DNA from: JACVRW01 sp963825345
GTDB taxonomy: Bacteria > Actinomycetota > Thermoleophilia > Solirubrobacterales > Thermoleophilaceae
Direction of reading: 5' to 3'
Length of the DNA stretch: 64,000 bases
NCBI GenBank assembly: GCA_963825345.1
Contig: CAWGSQ010000002.1
Location: forward strand, 1 to 64,000
A program made the translations under genes and the position numbers. The stretch's first letter is position 1, and each line of letters starts with the position of its first letter. Of this stretch, positions 56,662 through 63,669 are shown one piece after another. The notes beneath the pieces are model-generated. The model made no database searches. It was not told where the DNA came from and worked only from the letters and a program-made list of their open reading frames with translations.

Positions 56662-57132
56662 CTAGGTCCGGTTCCCGAGGAACTCGTCGAGGCCGGCTCG
56701 CGCCTCGCGCCTCACCTTGCCGCGCACGAGGGGCGTCCAGCCGAGCGCAAGCCCGGTCGGGCCGAGGGCCTGCCGCGCCCAGGCGTAGAACGAGAAGGAG
56801 TCCCGGTGCTCGGCGATCAGACCGTCCTCGAAGCGGAACTCCGCGCGGATGTCGTTGCGCACCCGCCGGCCGGTCGAGAACGTGTAGTCCGCGAGCCAGT
56901 GCGCGCTGCCGCGCTCGGCGTCGGCCTCGTGGTCGGCCAGGCGCACCTCGAGGTCCTTGGCGCGGCCGGTGAGCATCTGCCACATCGCCCCGGGCTCCTC
57001 GCCCCGGAGGTCCGTGAACACCGGGTCTGAGAAGTGGGCGCCCGGCGCGTAGCACGCCGCCATCGTGTCGCCGTCGCCGCGAGCGAAGGCCTCGTAGAAG
57101 CGGACGATCAGCTCGTCGTTGGGATGCGCCAT
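56662..57132 (-). CDS. NTF2-like/SnoaL-like protein
   Basis: 156-aa cone-fold protein: ELIVRFYEAFARGDGDTMAA opens the typical helix, followed by ACYAPGAHFSDPVFTDLRGE and a curved sheet with RNDIRAEFRFEDGLIAEHRD. Members act as small-molecule isomerases, cyclases or binding proteins; the function here is unknown. The ATG overlaps the stop of the VOC gene by one base (TGATG), so the two are co-translated. Confidence 0.85.
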   Translation of the reverse strand: MAHPNDELIVRFYEAFARGDGDTMAACYAPGAHFSDPVFTDLRGEEPGAMWQMLTGRAKDLEVRLADHEADAERGSAHWLADYTFSTGRRVRNDIRAEFRFEDGLIAEHRDSFSFYAWARQALGPTGLALGWTPLVRGKVRREARAGLDEFLGNRT

Positions 57133-57896
57133 CAGTCGTCGAAGCGGCCGGCGAAGAGGGCGAAGATCGCGCCCTGGGGATCCTCCGCCACGATTATCTG
57201 CCCGCCCGGCACATCGAACTTCTCGACGAGCAGGCGGCCGCCAGAGGAGGTGATCCGCTCCGCCGCGGCGTCGATGTCGTCGGTCCCGAAGTAGACGAGC
57301 CAGTGTGGCGGCGCCGGCTGCCCGGGCGGCATCGGCATCATGCCGCCGTTCACGGTGTCACCGCGGTAGATCCCGTAGTAGGGCCCGGGGCCGCCCTTCA
57401 TCTCCTCGAAGCGCCAGCCGAAGAGGTCGGTGTAGAAGCGCTGCGCTGCCTCGGGATCGGTCGTGTTGAGCTGGTTCAGGCTGAGCGCATCCGGCCCGTT
57501 CACGACCTCGGCGCCGATGCTCGAGCCCGCCTGCCAGACGCAGAACACCGCGCCGGGCGGATCCTGAAGGACCGCCATCCGCCCCACGTCCATAACGTCG
57601 AATGGCTCCGAGATCACGTTCGCGCCGAGCTCCCGGGCGCGCTCCGTGATCGCGTCGGCGTCCTCCACGGTCACATACGACGCCCAGGCCGGGTGACGCT
57701 CCGTTGACTCGTACATGGCGGCCGCCGCGCGGCCGCCAAGCTTCGCCATCACGTAGACGCCGCCCTCGGGGATCGGGTTGTCCTCGAACTCCCAGTCGAA
57801 CAGACCGCCGTAGAACGCCTTGGACGCCTCCGCGTCCGGTGTGCTCAGGTCTGTCCAGGAGAAGGAGCCGTACTCGTGCCTATCGCGTTCGCCCAT
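57132..57896 (-). CDS. VOC (glyoxalase/bleomycin-resistance) family protein, two domains
   Basis: 254 aa with two tandem VOC domains: GSFSWTDLSTPDAEASKAFY starts the first and LNQLNTTDPEAAQRFYTDLF the second, with related ends (AVLQDPPGAVFCVWQAG; IVAEDPQGAIFALFAG). The actinobacterial CFP30B-like family has this layout; substrates are unknown. The ATG at 57896 is supported by TACTGT ending 6 bases upstream; upstream in-frame sequence to 58154 is non-homologous. Confidence 0.88.
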   Translation of the reverse strand: MGERDRHEYGSFSWTDLSTPDAEASKAFYGGLFDWEFEDNPIPEGGVYVMAKLGGRAAAAMYESTERHPAWASYVTVEDADAITERARELGANVISEPFDVMDVGRMAVLQDPPGAVFCVWQAGSSIGAEVVNGPDALSLNQLNTTDPEAAQRFYTDLFGWRFEEMKGGPGPYYGIYRGDTVNGGMMPMPPGQPAPPHWLVYFGTDDIDAAAERITSSGGRLLVEKFDVPGGQIIVAEDPQGAIFALFAGRFDD

Positions 57897-57902
57897 GGCG
57901 CG

Positions 57903-57908
57903 ACAGTA
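57903..57908 (-). promoter_or_regulatory. Leaderless-type -10 (TACTGT) for the VOC-NTF2 unit
   Basis: Ends 6 bases before the ATG at 57896. Confidence 0.45.
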
Positions 57909-57961
57909 GCGCCCACGTAATCCTGAGCGCCTGCCGGACATACTCGTCACAGAGGGACGAA

Positions 57962-58507
57962 TTGGCGCCGCCGACACGAGAGCAGACGTTCGAGGACCTG
58001 TTCCGCGCGAACTACGGGGCCGTGCGCGGCTACGCCCTGCGTCGCGCAACCTCGGAGGCCGCGCAGGATGTTGTGGCCGAGACGTTCCTGGTGGCCTGGC
58101 GCCGGCTCGACGACGTCCCGGACGACGCCCTTCCGTGGCTGTTCGGCGTGGCACGCCGCGTGCTCGCCAACCAGCGCCGCACGGTGCGCCGCGGGGCGGC
58201 GCTCGAGCGCCGGCTCGCGGGAGCCGGGAGCGCGGCCGGGTCTAGCTTCGATCCCGGGGAGACCGTGGGCGAGACGGAGGTCGTGCGGATCGCCCTCGGC
58301 CGGCTCTCGGACAGCAGCCGAGAGGCACTGCTGCTGGTGGCCTGGGATGGCCTCAGCGCGGCGCGCGCGGCCCGCGCGGCCGGCTGCTCGCGCGCCACCT
58401 TCGCGGTGCGCCTGCACCGTGCCCGCGCTCGGCTGGCGGCCGAGCTGGCCGCCCTCGAGCCGGCAGCCGCACCCGAACTTGAACGGCGAACACTGGAGGT
58501 GGGCTGA
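57962..58507 (+). CDS. ECF RNA polymerase sigma factor
   Basis: 181-aa sigma factor. Region 2 has FEDLFRANYGAVRGYALRRA and AAQDVVAETFLVAWRRLDDV; region 4 (about 110-165) has LGRLSDSSREALLLVAWDGL and a helix-turn-helix (ARAAGCSRATFAVRLHRARA). The TTG at 57962 is chosen because AGAGGGA lies about 7 bases upstream and homology begins there. The stop overlaps the ATG of the membrane protein downstream (TGATG), which is the likely anti-sigma partner. Confidence 0.92.
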   Translation: MAPPTREQTFEDLFRANYGAVRGYALRRATSEAAQDVVAETFLVAWRRLDDVPDDALPWLFGVARRVLANQRRTVRRGAALERRLAGAGSAAGSSFDPGETVGETEVVRIALGRLSDSSREALLLVAWDGLSAARAARAAGCSRATFAVRLHRARARLAAELAALEPAAAPELERRTLEVG

Positions 58508-59475
58508 TGCGCCCGGGTGGAGATCTGATTGAGCGACTCGCGGCGGCGGATCCAGAGCGTGAAGCCGACGAGCTGAGCCCCCGGGAGCAGAGCGAGGCGG
58601 ACGCGCTGCTCGCCCGCCTTCTCGCGACGCCTGCCCAGCCCGTGGCAGCGTGGCCTCGCACGCCGCGCCGGGTGCTGCTCGCCGTCGGCGCGCTCTGCTC
58701 CGTCGCGGCCGCATTTGCCGTCGTCAACCTGCTCGACTCGGACACCCGGGGGCCGGGCGTCATCGAGAAGGCCGTGGCCGCCGTGAGCCAGGGGGGCTCC
58801 GTCTACCACGTGCTGGAGCGCTCCCATTTGAGGCCAGTGGGCGTCCGCGACGCCAGGCGGCTGGCGTTCTACTACGAGTACTGGCACACGACCGGCGGGC
58901 GCATGCACCGCACGACCTTCGCCGTGGACGGGCCGCGCCGAGGAAAGCTGCTCGAGGACATGGCCGGGAGGCGGCGGCCCGGACGTCGCGGCGGGCCGGT
59001 GCTCTTCTGGGATGCCAGGTCGAACACGATCAGTCTCGGGGGCTTCGCCTTCGGACGTGCGAGGGGAGCCCCGCATCTCGATCCCTTTGCCGACCCCGGC
59101 AGCCAACTCAAGGCACTGGAGCAGCAGGGCCGCCTCCGAGTAGCGGGCACCACCAGGGTGGGAGAGCGGACGGCCTACCGGCTCGTATCGGGCACCGTGC
59201 CAGGCCCGACCAGGCATATGACGGAGAGCGTCGAGTTCCTCGTCGACTCCGAGACCTACCTGCCGCTCGTCCAGCGCCGGTCGCTCCGACACCCGCCCTC
59301 GGGGCGCGGCTTTAACTTTTTCATTCGCTACCTCGTCTACGAGCGGCTGCCGCTCAATTCCCGCACGCGCGAGGAACTCGACCTCGACCCGCACCCGGGT
59401 GCGGAGTGTTCGCCGATGTTCGAGGGGAGGCGCAAGCCGAGACCGGTGGGCTTCCCGAATCCCTGCGCTCGGTAG
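58507..59475 (+). CDS. Single-pass membrane protein, probable anti-sigma partner of the ECF factor
   Basis: 322 aa. A cytoplasmic N-terminus of about 50 residues (DLIERLAAADPEREADELSP) is followed by one helix (VLLAVGALCSVAAAFAVVNL, about 55-74) and an extracytoplasmic domain of about 245 residues rich in beta structure (YHVLERSHLRPVGVRDARRL). No zinc-type HxxxCxxC anti-sigma motif is present. Overlap with the sigma gene and the membrane topology support an anti-sigma role (inference). Similar sigma-linked secreted-domain proteins occur in actinobacteria. Confidence 0.7.
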   Translation: MRPGGDLIERLAAADPEREADELSPREQSEADALLARLLATPAQPVAAWPRTPRRVLLAVGALCSVAAAFAVVNLLDSDTRGPGVIEKAVAAVSQGGSVYHVLERSHLRPVGVRDARRLAFYYEYWHTTGGRMHRTTFAVDGPRRGKLLEDMAGRRRPGRRGGPVLFWDARSNTISLGGFAFGRARGAPHLDPFADPGSQLKALEQQGRLRVAGTTRVGERTAYRLVSGTVPGPTRHMTESVEFLVDSETYLPLVQRRSLRHPPSGRGFNFFIRYLVYERLPLNSRTREELDLDPHPGAECSPMFEGRRKPRPVGFPNPCAR

Positions 59476-59478
59476 GGT
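59473..59478 (+). promoter_or_regulatory. Leaderless-type -10 (TAGGGT)
   Basis: Contains the stop codon of the preceding gene and ends 6 bases before the ATG at 59485. Confidence 0.4.
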
Positions 59479-59484
59479 CGGCCC

Positions 59485-59997
59485 ATGGGGTCGCTCCGTG
59501 AGCGCCGCGAGGTCGTCGTGCGCGAGCACATGGAGTCGGAGAACCGGCACGAGTTCGACGTGACGCTCGGGACCTTCCACCACCCGCGCTACGAGATCAT
59601 CGCCACGGGCGAGGTGCATGACGGCCCGGACGAGGTGATGGGCTACTTCGCGGAGACGCGGGCGGCCTTCCCGGATCAGCGCAACGAGCTGATCGGGCTC
59701 CACCACGCCGACGACGCCGTGATCGCCGAGTTCAACCTGCTCGGCACGCATCTCGGCAACCTGCGCGGCCTCCCGCCCACCGGCCGCCCGTTCAAGTGCC
59801 GGATGCTCGCCATCTTCGAGTTCGAGAGCGAGCGCGACGGGATCGTCTGCGAGCGGGTCTACTTCGACACGGCCACGATCCAGCGCCAGCTCGGCATCGC
59901 GCACGACCCGATGACGCTGAAGGGGCGCCTGGCGACCGTGCTGAACCATCCGGTCACGATCGCCGGCGCGTTCCTTCGGCGAGCCCGCAAGAAGTGA
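59485..59997 (+). CDS. SnoaL-like polyketide cyclase family protein
   Basis: 170-aa cone-fold protein. The helix-sheet pattern is visible (REHMESENRHEFDVTLGTFH, GEVHDGPDEVMGYFAETRAA, FKCRMLAIFEFESERDGIVC), with a basic C-terminus (FLRRARKK). The family includes SnoaL cyclases and many uncharacterised proteins. It begins 9 bases after the putative anti-sigma gene; the TAGGGT suggests it also has its own transcript. Confidence 0.82.
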   Translation: MGSLRERREVVVREHMESENRHEFDVTLGTFHHPRYEIIATGEVHDGPDEVMGYFAETRAAFPDQRNELIGLHHADDAVIAEFNLLGTHLGNLRGLPPTGRPFKCRMLAIFEFESERDGIVCERVYFDTATIQRQLGIAHDPMTLKGRLATVLNHPVTIAGAFLRRARKK

Positions 59998-60039
59998 GGG
60001 TTGGACCTGGCTCAGCGGGGTATTCAGGAGTCGGAGCCC

Positions 60040-60324
60040 ATGAACCAGCAGCGCTACTTCGCATATCGATCACTGCTCTCGGAGCTCGATGAGTGGCGGA
60101 CGATGGAGGCGCTCGAGCCGAACACCTACGACGAGCTGTGCGATGCCGCCGAGGGCCTCCTGCTCTCCCGCGCGGGCGAGGAGGCGGAGGAGCCGCTCGC
60201 CCGGGCCAGCACCGCGGTGCTCGGGATGCTGTCGCTGAACGAGCTGGACGAACAGAACGCCTCCTGGCTGCTCGACGCGCTTCTGGCCTGCGGGCCGCGC
60301 GTGGTCCTGAGCGACGCTGCCTAG
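60040..60324 (+). CDS. Small acidic helical protein, function unknown
   Basis: 94 aa, mostly alpha-helical and acidic (YRSLLSELDEWRTMEALEPN; LLLSRAGEEAEEPLARASTA). It has no signal peptide and no known motif. GGAG lies about 12 bases upstream of the ATG at 60040; an upstream TTG at 60001 is an alternative start. It sits between SnoaL and GNAT genes on the same strand. Confidence 0.6.
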   Translation: MNQQRYFAYRSLLSELDEWRTMEALEPNTYDELCDAAEGLLLSRAGEEAEEPLARASTAVLGMLSLNELDEQNASWLLDALLACGPRVVLSDAA

Positions 60325-60346
60325 AACCGTCGTCACAATTGCTCCC

Positions 60347-60850
60347 GTGGACATCGTGCGGGCGGGTGCCGAGCGCATCCCTGATCTTCAGCCGCTGTGG
60401 GATTCGCTGAGCCGACATCACGCGGAGGTGGCACCGGAGCTGGCCATGCTCGGCGAGGTGCGCCCCAAGGCGGACTCGTGGGCGGTCCGGCGCGCGCTCT
60501 ACGAGGAGTGGCTCCGGGATCCCGACGCGTTCGTGCTGATCGCGGAGTCGGAGGGAGAGCCGGTCGGCTATGCGATGGTCGAGCTGCGCGGCCCGGAGGA
60601 AACCTGGGCCACGGGCGATCGCGTGGCGATGCTCGAGACGCTGGTGGTACTGCCCGGACATCGCGGCGAGGGCATCGGCAGCGCGCTCGTCGAGCGGATG
60701 CACGAGGAGCTGCGGCGTCTCGGAGTCAGCCACTTCGTGGTGGGCGTGATCGCCTCGAACGCCGACGCCGTGCGCTTCTACGAGCGGCTCGGGCTCACCA
60801 GGTTCATCGTCAGCTACGCGGGCCGGGTGGCGCCCGTCGCCGATCCGTAG
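60347..60850 (+). CDS. GNAT family N-acetyltransferase
   Basis: 167-aa acetyltransferase: motif A MLETLVVLPGHRGEGIGSAL (with R-G-x-G-x-G for acetyl-CoA) and motif B FVVGVIASNADAVRFYERLG are both complete. The GTG start at 60347 begins VDIVRAGAERIPDLQPLWDS. Substrate unknown. The TAG stop forms part of the -10-like hexamer of the FKBP gene. Confidence 0.9.
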   Translation: MDIVRAGAERIPDLQPLWDSLSRHHAEVAPELAMLGEVRPKADSWAVRRALYEEWLRDPDAFVLIAESEGEPVGYAMVELRGPEETWATGDRVAMLETLVVLPGHRGEGIGSALVERMHEELRRLGVSHFVVGVIASNADAVRFYERLGLTRFIVSYAGRVAPVADP

Positions 60851-60853
60851 GGT
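60848..60853 (+). promoter_or_regulatory. Leaderless-type -10 (TAGGGT) for FKBP
   Basis: Ends 7 bases before the ATG at 60861; it overlaps the GNAT stop codon. Confidence 0.45.
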
Positions 60854-60860
60854 CCTGTCC

Positions 60861-61235
60861 ATGAACGAGAAGCCCGAGGTCGAGGTCCCGTCCGACCAGC
60901 CGCCGTCGTACCAGCTGGAGCTCGACGACATCACGGTCGGCGAGGGCGACGAGGCAGCCCCGGGAAGCGTGGTCGAGGTGCACTACGTCGGCGTCTCCTG
61001 GTCGACCGGAGAGCAGTTCGACGCCTCCTGGGACCGCGGCGACACGTTCAAGTTCACCCTCGGCAAGGGCAAGGTCATCCAGGGCTGGGACGAGGGCGTG
61101 GCCGGCATGCGTGTGGGCGGCCGCCGCCGCATCACGATCCCCCCGAACCTCGCCTACGGAAAGCGCGGCGCGGGCGGCGTGATCGGCCCCGACGAGACGC
61201 TGGTCTTCGTCGTGGACCTGATCGGCGTGCGCTGA
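60861..61235 (+). CDS. FKBP-type peptidyl-prolyl cis-trans isomerase
   Basis: 124-aa cytoplasmic FKBP. The complete domain has VEVHYVGVSWSTGEQFDASW, FTLGKGKVIQGWDEGVAGMR, the VGGRRRITIPPNLAYGKRGA loop and TLVFVVDLIGVR, with the FK506-pocket aromatic residues (Tyr, Phe, Trp) in place. No signal peptide. Followed by a 7-bp GC stem-loop. Confidence 0.96.
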   Translation: MNEKPEVEVPSDQPPSYQLELDDITVGEGDEAAPGSVVEVHYVGVSWSTGEQFDASWDRGDTFKFTLGKGKVIQGWDEGVAGMRVGGRRRITIPPNLAYGKRGAGGVIGPDETLVFVVDLIGVR

Positions 61236-61237
61236 GC

Positions 61238-61258
61238 CCCGCCGCCGCTGACGGCGGG
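61238..61258 (+). terminator. GC stem-loop after FKBP
   Basis: CCCGCCG and CGGCGGG pair around the 7-base loop CCGCTGA, starting just after the FKBP stop; no T-run. Likely terminator. Confidence 0.6.
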
Positions 61259-61274
61259 CTTCGAGGGAGGAACC

Positions 61275-61313
61275 GCCGTCACTTCTCCGCGTATATCGCG
61301 GAAAACTGACGGC
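61275..61313. other. Nested inverted repeat of unknown role
   Basis: Outer arms GCCGTCA (61275-61281) and TGACGGC (61307-61313) enclose inner arms TCCGCG (61286-61291) and CGCGGA (61297-61302) around a TATAT loop. The 166-base gap between 61235 and 61402 otherwise holds only the terminator stem and a TACCGT hexamer. It could be a terminator, an RNA structure or a protein-binding cruciform. Confidence 0.6.
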
Positions 61314-61389
61314 ACGCCCCGCCCGGCCGGGGACCTATCGCGATTCTCCGCCCCGCGGGGTGTGAGCGGAGCTCAAACGGGCACCCAGG

Positions 61390-61395
61390 TACCGT
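61390..61395 (+). promoter_or_regulatory. Leaderless-type -10 (TACCGT)
   Basis: Ends 6 bases before the GTG at 61402. Confidence 0.45.
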
Positions 61396-61401
61396 GGAGC
61401 G

Positions 61402-61638
61402 GTGGCCAGGCGCAGGCGCATCCTCGTGTACGGCGGTGCGGTCCTTCTCACCGCGGCCGGCTTCGGCTCGGCTGCATTGGGCGGGCTCGCCGGGCAGATC
61501 GTGGCCATCGCCCTGGTGTCCGCGGGGCTCGGCGGCGCGCTGCTGTACGCCTTCTACGAGGTCGGCGTCAGCGAGGATCGGGAGCGGGCGGAGAAGGAGC
61601 GGCGGAGGCGGCCTCCAGGGCCTGGCCCCAGTCGGTGA
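61402..61638 (+). CDS. Small two-helix membrane protein, function unknown
   Basis: 78 aa. Basic N-terminus (ARRRRILVYGG), two hydrophobic segments (about 9-27 and 32-52) and a charged tail (SEDRERAEKERRRR). The GTG start fits the TACCGT hexamer. The 3' end overlaps the convergent NTF2-like gene by 71 bases. No homology recognised. Confidence 0.6.
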   Translation: MARRRRILVYGGAVLLTAAGFGSAALGGLAGQIVAIALVSAGLGGALLYAFYEVGVSEDRERAEKERRRRPPGPGPSR

Positions 61639-61990
61639 AGTACTCCAGCCGCACGATCGTCCCGTCCTCGAACGTGGCGACCTGGTGGTACATCTCTGTC
61701 TCGATCTCCGCGCCACTGCCCTTGCCACGTCCGTAGTAGCGCAGCCGAACGGCCACCCGGTCCCCCGCGTCCACGAACTCCTGCGCGTCGAGCCGGAGCT
61801 CGTCCATGGTCTCGTCAAGCCCCTCCCAGAACTGCCTGATCTGATCCGGGCCCACGCAGGAGTCGAATCCCTGCATTGCCGGAAGCACCCAGTCGATCTG
61901 AGGGTCGAAGTTCTCCATGGCGGTGTCGAAGTCGCGCCGGTTGTAGGCGTCGATGAAGGATCTGCTCTTGTCGACGTTCTCCTGAGACAT
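61568..61990 (-). CDS. NTF2-like/SnoaL-like protein
   Basis: 140-aa cone-fold protein: SRSFIDAYNRRDFDTAMENF and DPQIDWVLPAMQGFDSCVGP are typical of SnoaL_2-like proteins, followed by the strand-rich half (RVAVRLRYYGRGKGSGAEIE). The ATG at 61990 is preferred over upstream codons; a TAGGGC hexamer ends 8 bases before it. The tail is Pro/Ala-rich. Function unknown. Confidence 0.8.
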   Translation of the reverse strand: MSQENVDKSRSFIDAYNRRDFDTAMENFDPQIDWVLPAMQGFDSCVGPDQIRQFWEGLDETMDELRLDAQEFVDAGDRVAVRLRYYGRGKGSGAEIETEMYHQVATFEDGTIVRLEYFTDWGQALEAASAAPSPPAPDPR

Positions 61991-62001
61991 CCCGCGGCGC
62001 C

Positions 62002-62550
62002 CTAGCTGGGCGGGCCCTTCGCCCACTCGGCCTTGTGGAGGGTCTTCTCCGCCTGGTAGTCCTCGAGCGCCTGCGGCGAGTCGACGTCGCCAAGCGTCGG
62101 GTGCCAGGGCACCAGCTCACGAGCGGCCTCCACGCCGAAGTGCTTGAAGAGGACAGCCGCGAGCGTCTTGACCTTCATCTCTCCAAAGCCGGGTAGCGCC
62201 ATCAGGTTTGCGCGGAGCTCGTCCGAGTTCGTCGCATCGGTCCACACGCGCGCCGCATCTCCGTCGTAGTGGTCCCGGAGATAGACGGCGAGCTCGTTGA
62301 CCCGCTTGGCCATCGAGCGCGGATAGCGGTGGATCACCGGCTTCTCGAAGAACACCGGCTCGAGGTCGGCAGACGCCAGCGTGGCAGCGTCGAGCGAGCC
62401 GAGACGCTCCTTCAGCGCGAGCGGTCCCTGGAACGCCTTCATCACCGTGACCCGCTGATCGAGCTCGAAGCCCAGCAGCAGGGCCATCGGATCCGAGGCG
62501 ATCAGGGCATTGGCCTCATCGGATTCCGTGAAATACAGGCGGTCGGGCAC
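62002..62550 (-). CDS. HhH-GPD-type base excision DNA repair protein
   Basis: 182-aa protein of the actinobacterial HhH-GPD family. The helix-hairpin-helix is ANLMALPGFGEMKVKTLAAV. The N-terminus has ASDPMALLLGFELDQRVTVM. The catalytic Asp of classic HhH-GPD glycosylases is not plainly identifiable, so activity is uncertain. GTG start at 62550 with TACGAT ending 7 bases upstream. Divergent from the LigD polymerase with a 43-base gap, hinting at shared repair regulation. Confidence 0.85.
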   Translation of the reverse strand: MPDRLYFTESDEANALIASDPMALLLGFELDQRVTVMKAFQGPLALKERLGSLDAATLASADLEPVFFEKPVIHRYPRSMAKRVNELAVYLRDHYDGDAARVWTDATNSDELRANLMALPGFGEMKVKTLAAVLFKHFGVEAARELVPWHPTLGDVDSPQALEDYQAEKTLHKAEWAKGPPS

Positions 62551-62557
62551 GCCCCCG

Positions 62558-62563
62558 ATCGTA
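62558..62563 (-). promoter_or_regulatory. Leaderless-type -10 (TACGAT) for the HhH-GPD gene
   Basis: Ends 7 bases before the GTG at 62550. On the other strand TAGAAC (62581-62586) ends 7 bases before the LigD-like ATG, a weaker match. Confidence 0.45.
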
Positions 62564-62593
62564 GCCGTGCGAGCGAACTGTAGAACTACGGGC

Positions 62594-63658
62594 ATGGCCA
62601 AGTCCGAAGCGACGACCGTCGATGCCGGCGGGCGCGAACTCAGGGTGTCGAGCGCCGATCGCGTGATCTTCCCCGAAACGGACGGCTCCGCCGCCGTGAC
62701 CAAGCTCGACGTCGTGAGGTACTACCTCTCCGTCGAGGACGGCATCATGCGCGCACTCGACCGGCGGCCCACCACGCTCGAGCGCTGGCCAAAGGGCGTG
62801 CATCCCGGCATCGTGCTCTCCACACGGGAGAAGGGCGGCGGTGACGCCTTCTTCCAGAAACGGGTCCCGCGCGGGGCACCGGACTACCTGGAGACATGCC
62901 GGATCGAGTTCCCGTCCGGTCGGCACGCGGATGAGATTTGCCCCACGGAGATCGCGGTCGTCGGCTGGGCGGCGCAGATGGGGACGATCACGTTCCATCC
63001 CTGGCCGGTCCGCCGCGAGGATGTCGACCATCCCGACGAGCTGCGCCTCGACCTGGACCCGCAGCCGGGCACGGACTTCGACGACGCCGTACGGGTGGCC
63101 GCCGAGGCGCGCCTCCTCCTGGAGGAGCTCGGCTACGTCGGCTTTCCGAAGACCTCGGGCGGCCGCGGCGTGCACATCTACGTGCGGATCGAGCCGCGCT
63201 GGACGTTCACCGACGTCCGCCACGCCGCCATTGCCTTCGGGCGCGAGCTGGAGCGGCGGCTTCCGGGGGAGGTGACGACGAAGTGGTGGAAGGAGGAGCG
63301 CGGCGAGTGCATCTTCGTCGACTACAACCAGAACGCTCGTGATCGCACGATCGCCTCCGCGTACAGCGTGCGGCCGAAGCCGGGCGCGCCGGTCTCGGCG
63401 CCGGTCACGTGGGATGAGCTCGCCGAGGTCGCACCCGAGGACTTCACGGTCGCGACCATGCCCGCCCGCTTTGCCGAGATCGGCGATTGCCACGCCGCGA
63501 TCGACGATGTGGCCCACTCGTTGGAGCCGCTGCTCGAGATGTACGAGCGCGACGAGGCCGAGGGAGAGGGCGACATGCCCTACCCGCCCGACTACCCGAA
63601 GATGCCCGGGGAGCCTAAGCGGGTGCAGCCGTCACGCGATCGCGACCGGAAGCAGTAG
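62594..63658 (+). CDS. Stand-alone LigD-type DNA polymerase/primase domain protein
   Basis: 354-aa archaeo-eukaryotic-primase-like polymerase of the NHEJ LigD family. It has DGIMRALDRRPTTLERWPKG, FFQKRVPRGAPDYLETCRIE, the catalytic acidic motif ELRLDLDPQPGTDFDDAVRV, the SGGRGVHIYVRIEP loop, and GECIFVDYNQNARDRTIASA, which supplies the third metal ligand. The ligase and phosphoesterase domains of full LigD are absent. No ku gene is in the window, so its end-joining partners must be elsewhere, as with other actinobacterial PolDom proteins. Confidence 0.93.
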   Translation: MAKSEATTVDAGGRELRVSSADRVIFPETDGSAAVTKLDVVRYYLSVEDGIMRALDRRPTTLERWPKGVHPGIVLSTREKGGGDAFFQKRVPRGAPDYLETCRIEFPSGRHADEICPTEIAVVGWAAQMGTITFHPWPVRREDVDHPDELRLDLDPQPGTDFDDAVRVAAEARLLLEELGYVGFPKTSGGRGVHIYVRIEPRWTFTDVRHAAIAFGRELERRLPGEVTTKWWKEERGECIFVDYNQNARDRTIASAYSVRPKPGAPVSAPVTWDELAEVAPEDFTVATMPARFAEIGDCHAAIDDVAHSLEPLLEMYERDEAEGEGDMPYPPDYPKMPGEPKRVQPSRDRDRKQ

Positions 63659-63669
63659 AGCTCGGCCGC

